From NCBI RefSeq assembly GCF_001280845.1, contig NZ_LGHP01000001.1, positions 5,064,665 to 5,128,664 on the forward strand: a stretch of 64,000 nt of DNA. The letters run 5' to 3'. A program made the translations under genes and the position numbers. This DNA is from Bacillus sp. FJAT-28004 (GTDB taxonomy: Bacteria; Bacillota; Bacilli; Paenibacillales; Paenibacillaceae). Below, piece after piece: positions 9,495-17,281 of this stretch. Numbering within the stretch: the first letter of the stretch is position 1; each line of letters begins with the position of its first letter. The notes under the pieces were generated by a model. That model ran no database searches. It worked only from the letters and a program-made list of their open reading frames with translations, and had not been told where the DNA came from.

Positions 9495-10280
9495 ATGTCG
9501 CTAGCCGGAGAAGAGCGGAAGCAGATCATCATTAATATGCTGCAGCTAAAAGGAAAAGTTCGAACGCCTGAGCTCGTACAGGCGCTTGATGTATCATCGG
9601 AAACGATCCGCCGATATTTGGAGGAGCTGGAGGATGAGCTTAAGCTCAAGCGAGTGTATGGCGGAGCCGTTAAGATTAATGTGGAGCGGGAAGAGCCTGC
9701 CTATGTTCGGCGCGAGGTGCAGCAAGCTGAAGAGAAAAGAAGGATCGGACGAGCTGCCGCTTCTCTTATTCAGGATAAAGATGTCGTTGTCATCGATGAT
9801 GGAACGACGACGCTGCAGATGATAGATTCGCTAGCCTACAAAAAACAGCTTACGGTTCTTGTTACTTCCGTTTATACTTTGAACTTGCTGATTGGCTACA
9901 AAAATCGCAATATATTTGATGGTGAAATCGTACTTATCGGCGGTCGCATTAATCCGAAGCATTACCGGACATCCGGTACGCTTGCGATGGAATTTATGTC
10001 TAATTTCAATGTGGATAAGGCGTTTATCGTCGCAGACGGTTTACAGATTGATAGTGGCATAACGAGCTACGAGGATGAGCGAGGCGTATTGGCAAGAACA
10101 TTCATGAAACAAGCTAAGCAAACGATCGTGTTAGCTGATTATACGAAGATCGGAACGAGCCATTTCTATAAGATCGCCGATTTTAAAGAGATTGATATGA
10201 TTATTAGCGATGTAGCGCCTCCGCAGGCTTGGCGTTCCAAGCTCGATGATCAAGATGTGCACTGGATCGTAGCGGAATAG
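9495..10280 (+). CDS. DeoR-family transcriptional regulator of the AEP genes
   Basis: A 261-residue DeoR-type repressor. An N-terminal winged helix (RKQIIINMLQLKGKVRTPEL, then SSETIRRYLEEL) is followed by the sugar-phosphate-isomerase-like sensing domain with VVIDDGTTTLQM, the VTSVYTLNLL region, the IGGRI element and VLADYTKIG. Such proteins usually sense a phosphorylated ligand, so phosphonoacetaldehyde or AEP are plausible effectors. It ends the operon 55 nt after the dehydrogenase gene and is followed by a strong terminator. The conserved element before both phnT and the binding-protein gene is the obvious candidate target; this is inferred from position. Confidence 0.88.
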   Translation: MSLAGEERKQIIINMLQLKGKVRTPELVQALDVSSETIRRYLEELEDELKLKRVYGGAVKINVEREEPAYVRREVQQAEEKRRIGRAAASLIQDKDVVVIDDGTTTLQMIDSLAYKKQLTVLVTSVYTLNLLIGYKNRNIFDGEIVLIGGRINPKHYRTSGTLAMEFMSNFNVDKAFIVADGLQIDSGITSYEDERGVLARTFMKQAKQTIVLADYTKIGTSHFYKIADFKEIDMIISDVAPPQAWRSKLDDQDVHWIVAE

Positions 10281-10295
10281 TTAATCATGGTAAGG

Positions 10296-10334
10296 GAACC
10301 CTTGAGTCTAAAAAGACTTGAGGGTTCTTTTTTT
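10296..10334 (+). terminator. Terminator of the AEP catabolic operon
   Basis: A 14-bp stem (10296-10309 with 10314-10327, including two G-U pairs) with an A-rich loop, followed by a run of seven T. It separates the deoR gene from the binding-protein promoter. Confidence 0.92.
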
Positions 10335-10406
10335 ATGCCTGCTGAATCGAAAATAGTCAAAGGAAAAACACGATTATTAAGCAGAAACAAAAAACAAAAC
10401 AATTTA

Positions 10407-10449
10407 TTTACTTGTATTTTACAGTGCGTTAAACAAACAAGCATATAGT
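10407..10449 (+). promoter_or_regulatory. Promoter/operator of the AEP-binding-protein gene
   Basis: TTTACA at 10418-10423 and CATATA/TATAGT at 10442-10449 form a plausible sigma-A promoter. The 30 bases at 10407-10436 resemble 3307-3336 in front of phnT (about 21 of 30 identical, sharing TTTACTTG at the same register), pointing to co-regulation. Confidence 0.6.
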
Positions 10450-10488
10450 AGAACTAGAGAAGAAGAACAACCAAAGGGAGAGAAAAAA

Positions 10489-11601
10489 ATGAAAAGAAGC
10501 TGGTTTCTGCTAGTGAGCATGATAGTTATCGTTACGGTTTTATCCGCATGCGGAGGTAACGGAGGGTCGAGCAATAAAGGAAATAACAAAACTGGAAATT
10601 CTTCAGAAGCAACCGCAGCAACAGAATCGTCGATTGATACGGATAGCAAGGAGCTTACCGTATATACCGCGCTTGAAGATGATCTTATTAAAGAATATTT
10701 AAAAACCTTTTATGAAAAATACCCGGATATCAAATTAAATATCGTTCGTGATTCAACAGGCATTATTACAGCTAAGCTGCTTGCTGAGAAGGATAATCCC
10801 CAAGCAGATGTCGTGTGGGGCGTAGCAGCAACAAGCTTGCTCGTATTGGATCAGAACAGCATGCTGGAGCCTTATTCTCCTGCTGGGGTAGAGCGGATTC
10901 TAGCTGAGTTTAAAGATAGCAGAAGCCCTGAACACTGGGTAGGCATAGATGCTTGGGAGACAGCTATTATCGCTAATACGGTTGAACTCGGCAAAAAAGG
11001 TTTGGCGGTGCCGAAGACTTACGAGGATCTGCTTAAGCCGGAATATAAGGGTCTAATCACGATGCCTAACCCAGCTTCCTCCGGAACAGGTTTTCTAACG
11101 GTATCTGGATTGCAGCAGCTGCTCGGAGCAGATCAATCATGGGAATACATGGACAAACTTCATGAGAACATCGGCATTTACACGCACTCAGGTTCGAAGC
11201 CGGCGAAAATGGCTGGTACTGGCGAATACCCGATCGGAATCTCCTTCGGTTACCGCGGCATCAAAGAGAAAAACGACGGCTCGCCAGTGGAAGTCGTATT
11301 CCCGACTGAAGGCTCAGGCTGGGATGTTGAGGCGAATGCATTGATTAAGAAAGCGAAAATGAAGAAGGTTGCGCAGACGTTTTTGGACTGGGCGATTACA
11401 GATGATGCGATGGCTGAATATAGCAAAAACTATCCGATCGTAGCTGTGAAGAGTGACACTAGCGTTATTCCAGAAGGCTATACTAAAAATCCGATTGAAC
11501 AATTAATTAAGTACGACCTGCAAGAAGCAGCGAAACAAAGAGACAGTATTTTAAAAGAGTGGAGCAATCGTTACGACAGCAAAAGCGAGCCTAAATCATA
11601 A
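10489..11601 (+). CDS. phnS: 2-aminoethylphosphonate ABC transporter substrate-binding lipoprotein
   Basis: A 370-residue extracellular solute-binding protein. The lipobox is LSAC near residue 21, followed by a Gly/Ser/Asn-rich linker. The mature part starts with LTVYTALEDDLIKEYLKTF, typical of the FbpA/PhnS family, and contains the TMPNPASSGTGFLTV ligand-loop stretch. It should deliver AEP to the fused permease and PhnT. Start ATG at 10489 follows AAAGGGAGAG. It is encoded outside the main operon with its own promoter and terminator, which allows higher expression than the membrane parts. The ligand is inferred from the neighbouring phnX/phnW genes. Confidence 0.87.
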   Translation: MKRSWFLLVSMIVIVTVLSACGGNGGSSNKGNNKTGNSSEATAATESSIDTDSKELTVYTALEDDLIKEYLKTFYEKYPDIKLNIVRDSTGIITAKLLAEKDNPQADVVWGVAATSLLVLDQNSMLEPYSPAGVERILAEFKDSRSPEHWVGIDAWETAIIANTVELGKKGLAVPKTYEDLLKPEYKGLITMPNPASSGTGFLTVSGLQQLLGADQSWEYMDKLHENIGIYTHSGSKPAKMAGTGEYPIGISFGYRGIKEKNDGSPVEVVFPTEGSGWDVEANALIKKAKMKKVAQTFLDWAITDDAMAEYSKNYPIVAVKSDTSVIPEGYTKNPIEQLIKYDLQEAAKQRDSILKEWSNRYDSKSEPKS

Positions 11602-11614
11602 TTTCTGTATAAGG

Positions 11615-11660
11615 AAAAGGCTGACAAGCGCTAGTTAAGCTGCTGTCAGCCTTTTGACTA
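11615..11660 (+). terminator. Terminator of the AEP-binding-protein gene
   Basis: Inverted repeat AAAAGGCTGACA (11615-11626) with TGTCAGCCTTTT (11644-11655) and an internal secondary AGC/GCT hairpin, located just after the stop codon. The T-run is short. Confidence 0.7.
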
Positions 11661-11712
11661 GTAAGGTCCTTGTTAATATAAGCGATAGAAACGAATCGAA
11701 GGGAGAATGGAC

Positions 11713-12774
11713 ATGATGTTAAAAATGAGGAAAATAGCAATTCTCTTACTGGTTATGACGGTGTTTTCTGGAACCTTTACGCAAGCGGGCTTAGGCCGTT
11801 CAGTCTTGCTGCCATCTGCGCATGCAGCATCTGCAACCTTGTCTTTGACCGTCAATCAGAAGAATGCAGCCGTCGGACAAGCTGTAGAAGTGGTCGTAAA
11901 GGGAGAGCAATTAAATGATTTATATGGCTTCGAGTTCAAACTGAAGTACAACACAGCAAAATTAAAATTCAAACAGGCTTCTGCGGCATGGAAAGGAATG
12001 CCTATTTCACCGATTGATAAGGACGGAGTCATTACATTCGCTCATACGAAGATAGGTAAGGAAAAAGGAGTGGGCGGATCAGCAGCTATTGCCACGTTTA
12101 CGTTTGAAGGAGCTGCAAATGGAAAGGCGAGCTTTGAGCTGGTTGCAGCGAAGCTGGTCGATAGTCAGGTTAAGGCGGTTCAGCTGCAAAATGCGGCGAA
12201 GCTAACCTTGCTCTTAAGCTCTTCCACACCGGCCTCCTTCAACGACACAAAAGGCCACTGGGCCGAGGCGAATATTGCAAGAGCAGCTTCACTTGGCATT
12301 GTAACAGGATTTGAGAACGGCGCTTTCCAGCCAAACGGATGGGTAACCCGTTCGCAATTTGTTGCCATGATAGGCCGTGCGTTCGAATTGAATGCTAAGC
12401 AAGCAAAGGAAGTAGATTTTAAAGACAAGGGGCAGTTTCCAGCTTGGGCAGAGGCTTTCATAGCAGAGGCTGTGAATGCTGACGTTATTAGCGGGTATGA
12501 TGACGGGACATTCCGTCCAAGTCGTCAGATTACTAGAACAGAAATGGTTACCATGACTATGCGTACATCTGGTTTTCCACTAGATGCAAATGCGGCCATT
12601 CGTTTTGCTGATGCAGCACAAATCCCGGTATGGGCTAAGCCAGCTGTTGTGGCTGCTGCCTCGCGTAATCTGCTGAAGGGAAGAAGCGGAAATCGCTTTG
12701 AACCGCAGGCAAAAGCCACTCGCGCAGAAGCATTGACGTTTATTTTATCACTCGTCGATGAACAGAATAAATAG
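11713..12774 (+). CDS. SLH-anchored surface protein with cohesin-like domain
   Basis: A 353-residue secreted protein. A signal peptide ends near AHAAS, and a cohesin-type domain (TLSLTVNQKNAAVGQAVEVV, then LYGFEFKLKYN) spans ~35-165. Three C-terminal SLH repeats follow: FNDTKGHWAEANIARA with TRSQF, VDFKDKGQFPAWAEAF with TRTEM, and IRFADAAQIPVWAKPAV with TRAEA. The SLH repeats should bind pyruvylated secondary cell-wall polymer. The start at 11713 is preferred because GGGAG lies 7 nt upstream, while ATG 11707 is too close. The cohesin-like part may scaffold a partner such as the dockerin-like phosphodiesterase at 1-2081; this pairing is speculative. Confidence 0.86.
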   Translation: MMLKMRKIAILLLVMTVFSGTFTQAGLGRSVLLPSAHAASATLSLTVNQKNAAVGQAVEVVVKGEQLNDLYGFEFKLKYNTAKLKFKQASAAWKGMPISPIDKDGVITFAHTKIGKEKGVGGSAAIATFTFEGAANGKASFELVAAKLVDSQVKAVQLQNAAKLTLLLSSSTPASFNDTKGHWAEANIARAASLGIVTGFENGAFQPNGWVTRSQFVAMIGRAFELNAKQAKEVDFKDKGQFPAWAEAFIAEAVNADVISGYDDGTFRPSRQITRTEMVTMTMRTSGFPLDANAAIRFADAAQIPVWAKPAVVAAASRNLLKGRSGNRFEPQAKATRAEALTFILSLVDEQNK

Positions 12775-12923
12775 ACATGATCGCATGAGATGTGGAGTTT
12801 AATCATCGCCCAAAAGTGTGGGCTAGCATGAAAAATGAGCAGGAGCACATTTTGAGAAGTAGCCTATACCTTTTTTACTGAAAATCATAGGATACTGTAC
12901 CTTAGTAAAAAGGAGATGAACAA

Positions 12924-13091
12924 ATGAGCTATGGAGTAGCAGGGGTTGGCGCAGGAAATTGTGGACCTTCATATCCAGTTGCAGGAGTTAGCAATTGTGG
13001 TAATGGAGTAGGAGGCGTGGGAACAACTGTCGGTATTATATTGGTACTCTTCATTCTACTTGTAATTATTTCCCGTTCTTTGTGCTGGTAG
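12924..13091 (+). CDS. YjcZ-type sporulation peptide
   Basis: A 55-residue small membrane protein that starts MSYGVAGVGAG and ends with a hydrophobic helix GIILVLFILLVIISRS. Gly/Cys/Asn-rich N-terminus followed by (V/I)LVLFILLVII is the hallmark of the YjcZ/sporulation-associated small proteins of Bacillales. AAAAAGGAGATG stands in front of the ATG at 12924, and a terminator follows at 13151. It is monocistronic. Its role in the spore is not established for the family. Confidence 0.85.
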   Translation: MSYGVAGVGAGNCGPSYPVAGVSNCGNGVGGVGTTVGIILVLFILLVIISRSLCW

Positions 13092-13150
13092 TCAACAACG
13101 CTTGCTTGTAAATCGGAATCAATGCGTTTCCACTAATTGAAATAGTATTA

Positions 13151-13181
13151 AACCCCCAAGTGCCTGAGCCTTGGGGGTTTT
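13151..13181. terminator. Bidirectional terminator between yjcZ-like gene and ridA-like gene
   Basis: AACCCCCAAG (13151-13160) pairs with CTTGGGGGTT (13170-13179) and TTTT follows on the plus strand. It sits between convergent genes and can serve both. Confidence 0.85.
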
Positions 13182-13192
13182 GCATGTCAATG

Positions 13193-13657
13193 CTATTCAC
13201 GAACCTCTGCAATGAGCTCGATTTCAACTGGTGTATGGAATGGCAGGTCGCTTGTACCGATAGCTGACCTTGCATGGCGTCCATTTTCTCCGAATACTTC
13301 AATGAGTAGATCGGATGCACCGTTCAGCACGTAAGGCTGGTCGCCAAAACCTGGAGCGCTGTTAATAAAGCCAAGAATTTTTACAATTTTAACAACACGG
13401 TCAAGGTCGCCTAGGTGAGTTTTCATCGCTGCAAGCAGGTTGATAACGACTTGGCGCGCTGCTTCTTGACCTTGCTCAATCGTTAGATCGGAGCCGATTT
13501 TACCTTCATACATGAGAACACCGTCGATGCGGCAGTCGAAGCCTGAAGTATAGATGAGATTGCCCGTTTGGTTGACTGGGATGTAGGAAAACTTAGGTTT
13601 AGTTGTTTCAGGTAAAATGATTCCTAGCTCAGCAAGGCGTTTTTCGATAATAGACAT
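13193..13657 (-). CDS. RidA/YjgF family enamine/imine deaminase
   Basis: A 154-residue member of the RidA superfamily, cytosolic. These proteins hydrolyse reactive 2-aminoacrylate-type enamines to ketoacids. Features are IYTSGFDCRIDGVLMYEGKIG, the repeated helix EQGQEAARQVVINLLAAM, GDLDRVVKIVKILGFIN and the C-terminal RSAIGTSDLPFHTPVEIELIAEV. The canonical active-site Arg near 105 appears as the Arg in HARSAIG. It is the last gene of the D-amino-acid operon, 43 nt after the D-aminoacylase stop, and fits a role in clearing enamines released by PLP enzymes acting on D-amino acids. Confidence 0.88.
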   Translation of the reverse strand: MSIIEKRLAELGIILPETTKPKFSYIPVNQTGNLIYTSGFDCRIDGVLMYEGKIGSDLTIEQGQEAARQVVINLLAAMKTHLGDLDRVVKIVKILGFINSAPGFGDQPYVLNGASDLLIEVFGENGRHARSAIGTSDLPFHTPVEIELIAEVRE

Positions 13658-13700
13658 AATAAAACAGCTCCTTATTTATCAATGGTGTAATGCGGTCTAA

Positions 13701-15305
13701 CTAGTGTGTGCAGCAATGCTGCGCGCGGATGAGATGGCCTTCACGCTTATGCGTGTGAACGCCGTGCGAAAGAGTAAGCTGCCCGGCTACGATGACATGC
13801 GAGATGCCTGACGGATATTGACGCGGTTCCTCGAAGGTAGCTGTGTCTTGAATGACAGCTGGGTCGAATACCGTAATATCAGCAGCATAACCTGGCACGA
13901 GCAGTCCTCTTTTGCCAAGCTTAAAGCGTTGAACAGGAAATGAAGTTAGCTTGCGAACCGCCTGCTCAAGCGATAGTACCTTATCCTCACGCACATATTT
14001 GGCAAAGACGCGAGGAAAGGTGCCATACGTCCGCGGATGCGGCTTGCCGATCTCGCAGTTTAAGCTGTCGGATGCGATCAATGATTTCTCATAACCGATG
14101 ACCTGCTTCACATCGTCGTCGGACATATGGAAGTAGACAATCGCGATCTGACCATTCTCCTCAAGCAGAAGATCCATCATGCAATCGACCGGATGTTCTC
14201 CGCGAAGCTCGGCAACCTCGGCGATTGATTTACCTTCGAGTGCCTTGTTCGCTTCTGTCTGAATCGAAGAAATAATGATGCTGGACCAGCCAGTTGAGCA
14301 TACGAGATTATCCCATGTGTCCTGCTCGCGGCTTAGCTCTTCTTTGATTCGCAAGCGCAGCGCTTTATCGCGAAACGCTTCAAGCGTTGCTGAAATACCG
14401 CCCTCAAGCACCCAAGGAGGGAGGACTGTCGTTAAGGTGGTGGAGCCAGCAGCGTATGGATAAACATCAACTGTAACGTCCATTCCACGTGCTCTTGCTG
14501 CTTCTACAAGCTCCAGCGCATCAAGCGCTTTCCCCCAATTGGCGCGGCCTGCTGCCTTCAAATGACTGATATGCAGCGAGATGCCGACCCGTTCAGCGAT
14601 CCAAATGACCTCTGCAACGGACGGCAGCAGGTTATTGCCCTCACCGCGAATATGAGTGGATAGCAGACCGTTGTATTTAGGCAGGACACTGCAAAGCTCG
14701 ACCAGCTCTTCCCGTGAAGTATAGCTGCCAGGCGCATACAAAAGGCCGATAGATAAGCCGATTGCTCCAGCTCGCAGCCCTTCTTCAAGCAGTGTCTTCA
14801 TCCGTTGGATTTCGTCCATCGAGGCAGGACGATTCTCGAAGCCCATGACAGCGATGCGCAGCGCGCCATGTGCTACATAGGTAGCGATATGTTCTGATGG
14901 ATTGGACTGGCCGACAAAATCCATATATTGACCGACCGTTTCCCACGGCCACTCCCAGCTTGTACTGCCGAGTACTGGCTGCACATATGTTTGCAGTAAC
15001 CCAGCGTTATTCCGAACGAATGGAGCAGGAGCGAGGCCGCAGTTGCCGACAACCTCAGTCGTTACCCCTTGCTGCAGCTTAATTTCACTGTAAGGATGAT
15101 CAATAATCATAAGATCCGAGTGACAATGCCCATCAATGAAGCCTGGAGAAATCACTTTACGTCCGACGTCGATAATCTGGCTAGCCTCTTGATCAATTTG
15201 GCCAATAGAGACAATGAGGCCATCTTTGACGCCAACATCGCCGCCGTACCAAGGATTGCCGCTGCCATCGACGATTTTGCCGTTTTTCAAAATAAGATCG
15301 AGCAT
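13701..15305 (-). CDS. N-acyl-D-amino-acid deacylase (D-aminoacylase)
   Basis: A 534-residue zinc-dependent amidohydrolase. The N-terminal beta-sandwich LILKNGKIVDGSGNPW is followed by the TIM barrel with metal-binding HCHSD (HxH) near residue 60, GVTTEVVGNCG containing the bridging Cys, HIRGEG, HISHLKAAG and the late catalytic Asp in SDSLNCEIGKPHPRTYG. The family releases D-amino acids from N-acyl conjugates. It lies between a D-threonine-aldolase-like gene and ridA in one leftward operon. Closely related dihydroorotase-like enzymes differ at the GNCG and HPRTYG motifs, so the D-aminoacylase call is strong; the acyl and amino acid preference is unknown. Confidence 0.92.
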   Translation of the reverse strand: MLDLILKNGKIVDGSGNPWYGGDVGVKDGLIVSIGQIDQEASQIIDVGRKVISPGFIDGHCHSDLMIIDHPYSEIKLQQGVTTEVVGNCGLAPAPFVRNNAGLLQTYVQPVLGSTSWEWPWETVGQYMDFVGQSNPSEHIATYVAHGALRIAVMGFENRPASMDEIQRMKTLLEEGLRAGAIGLSIGLLYAPGSYTSREELVELCSVLPKYNGLLSTHIRGEGNNLLPSVAEVIWIAERVGISLHISHLKAAGRANWGKALDALELVEAARARGMDVTVDVYPYAAGSTTLTTVLPPWVLEGGISATLEAFRDKALRLRIKEELSREQDTWDNLVCSTGWSSIIISSIQTEANKALEGKSIAEVAELRGEHPVDCMMDLLLEENGQIAIVYFHMSDDDVKQVIGYEKSLIASDSLNCEIGKPHPRTYGTFPRVFAKYVREDKVLSLEQAVRKLTSFPVQRFKLGKRGLLVPGYAADITVFDPAVIQDTATFEEPRQYPSGISHVIVAGQLTLSHGVHTHKREGHLIRAQHCCTH

Positions 15306-15327
15306 GTTATAAGCCTCCTCCTTCTCG

Positions 15328-16467
15328 TTATTCGAGCATTCCGCGAGCTGCTACAGCCGTTTGGCGAAGCTGCCCTGTGGAATCCTTGATATAGACAAAG
15401 TTGTGCAAATTAACGGTGCTGCAAATATGATTAGGGATTATGCGCACGCAGTCGCCAACCTGATAGACTGAATCCGGCAGAACACGAATCATGCCATGCT
15501 CCTCATTCATTCGCTCCAGAACCGCATCGGGATCTCCGATGATATGGCCGAAGCCCTTAAGGAACAACGGAGAATTGCCTGGCTGTACGTCTGTAGCGAA
15601 TGTTTTGCTGCCGCCGTCAATGATGATTAAATCATCTGAGGGACGGCTGACAATGGTAGCGAGCACAACACCGGCACAATCATCAAGCGCGCAAGTTCCG
15701 AATGCTGCCTGCATTCGGTCTTGATAGATATAAGTACCAGGACGAACCTCAGTTATACCGTCAATCTCAGCGGCGAACAGCGCAGTAGGCGAGGAACCGA
15801 CGCTTACGTCTTGAATGGCGATACCGGCGTTTCGTAAAGATGCGGCAGCGTCGACCATTAGGCGACCCTCTTCATGACCAGCAGCTTGTAAATCAAGCGT
15901 CGATGCTCCGCCCAACATAGCCCCTCGATACGTGAAAATGCCGCTAAGTTTTATACCATCGAGCGCATTGATTTGCTTCGCAAGCTGAACGGCTTTGTCG
16001 ATCGCAACTCCTGTACGGCGTAGTCCGGTCTCCAGCTCAAGGCGTACTTCGAGCTCTGCCCCTTCACGCATCGCTACCTCGGAAATTCGCTTAGCACCCT
16101 CTAAGCTATCGACTCCGATTATTAATCGAATGCCGGATAGACTGAGCCGAGCTGCACGTTCTAGCTTGGATTTAGAAACTAACGGGTAGGCGACAAAAAT
16201 ATCACGAATGCCGCTGCTCGCCATAACCTCTGCTTCGGAAATTTTGGCTACGGTGATACCGATGGCACCAGCTGCCAGCTGCCTTGCTGCCATTTCAGGC
16301 AGCTTATGCGTTTTTGCATGAGGACGAAGCTTTACGCCGCAGCGGGCTACCGCTTCAGCCATTGCTGCTATGTTGTTGTTTACAACCTCGCTGTCGATCA
16401 CAACGCATGGTGTTTCCAGCTCCAGCACATGATCCTCATCTTTGAATCGATTCAATCGCTCGCTCAT
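15328..16467 (-). CDS. D-threonine aldolase / D-serine dehydratase-like PLP enzyme
   Basis: A 379-residue fold-type III PLP enzyme with an alanine-racemase-like TIM barrel. The Schiff-base lysine is in LRPHAKTHKLPE at about residue 54. The C-terminal beta domain carries PNHICSTVNLH, whose His-x-Cys pair binds the divalent metal of D-threonine aldolases and eukaryotic-type D-serine dehydratases. It acts on D-beta-hydroxy amino acids, either cleaving them to glycine and aldehyde or dehydrating them. It overlaps the upstream regulator by 4 nt and precedes the D-aminoacylase, which would supply free D-amino acids. Confidence 0.88.
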   Translation of the reverse strand: MSERLNRFKDEDHVLELETPCVVIDSEVVNNNIAAMAEAVARCGVKLRPHAKTHKLPEMAARQLAAGAIGITVAKISEAEVMASSGIRDIFVAYPLVSKSKLERAARLSLSGIRLIIGVDSLEGAKRISEVAMREGAELEVRLELETGLRRTGVAIDKAVQLAKQINALDGIKLSGIFTYRGAMLGGASTLDLQAAGHEEGRLMVDAAASLRNAGIAIQDVSVGSSPTALFAAEIDGITEVRPGTYIYQDRMQAAFGTCALDDCAGVVLATIVSRPSDDLIIIDGGSKTFATDVQPGNSPLFLKGFGHIIGDPDAVLERMNEEHGMIRVLPDSVYQVGDCVRIIPNHICSTVNLHNFVYIKDSTGQLRQTAVAARGMLE

Positions 16468-17123
16468 TCGCTTGCTCCTTCATCGCTATCCGCGCCTTTG
16501 GATTCCTCCAAATAGCTGTATAACGTAAATTTTGAAATGCTCAAATAGCTGCAAACCTTCTCGCCTGACTTTTTAATGAGAAAAGCACCCTTTTGATCAA
16601 GCAATTGAATGATTTTAATTTTGTCTTCTTTTGTCATGGCAGCCGGAGGTTTACCAATCGTAACCTGCGCCTCCTGTATGAGCGTATCAAGCAGGTCGTT
16701 TACGTTGCTGACGAATGATTCCCGAACAGGTTGAAGTCCGCTCGCTGTCAGCGATTGAAGCGTTCTCTCCGCTACCATAAGATCGGTAATGTCGAAGTTG
16801 ATACAGAGTGCCCCAATGATGGTGCCGGCGTTATTTTTTACGTACATGGAGGTCGAGCGAAGGATACGTCCATCCTTCGTCTGGGTAACATAATTATGGC
16901 GGTTATCGCCCTCCGAGGTGCCTCTCATAATTTCCAGTCCAAGATTCGTGCCGGGATCTCCTACTTTTCTTCCGGTGACGTGGCCATTCTCGATGACAAC
17001 AATGGTGCTGTCTACGGGCTTTGACCAATCATGCACAACGACCTCGCAATTGTCTCCAAACTGCGCGGTTATACCTTTGGCCATCTCCGTCAAAAATAGT
17101 AATTCCTGCGATATCGATTCCAC
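16464..17123 (-). CDS. DauR-like regulator (YheO-type PAS plus HTH)
   Basis: A 219-residue transcriptional regulator. An N-terminal YheO-type PAS-like domain (FGDNCEVVVHDWSKP, VTGRKVGDPGTNLGLEIM, GRILRSTSMYVKNN, IGALCINFDITDL) is followed from ~155 by a winged helix with KIKIIQLLDQKGAFLIKKSG and SISKFTLYSYLEE. The same architecture is found in DauR, which controls D-arginine catabolism in Pseudomonas. It starts with GTG at 17121-17123 behind GGAGAG and heads the D-amino-acid operon, so it probably regulates that operon in response to a D-amino acid. The effector is inferred. Confidence 0.88.
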   Translation of the reverse strand: MESISQELLFLTEMAKGITAQFGDNCEVVVHDWSKPVDSTIVVIENGHVTGRKVGDPGTNLGLEIMRGTSEGDNRHNYVTQTKDGRILRSTSMYVKNNAGTIIGALCINFDITDLMVAERTLQSLTASGLQPVRESFVSNVNDLLDTLIQEAQVTIGKPPAAMTKEDKIKIIQLLDQKGAFLIKKSGEKVCSYLSISKFTLYSYLEESKGADSDEGASE

Positions 17124-17281
17124 CTGCGTTCACTCTCCACTTTTCTTAAAGCCTCATTGCCCACATGGTACTACGACTTACAAGAAAAATCAAACAAAAA
17201 ATCTGTTAACCTAAAAAAAAGTGTGATAGGATGTTTTTAAACTTTTTATTCGACACGTGAGAAGGAGAGTGGGGATGAGAG

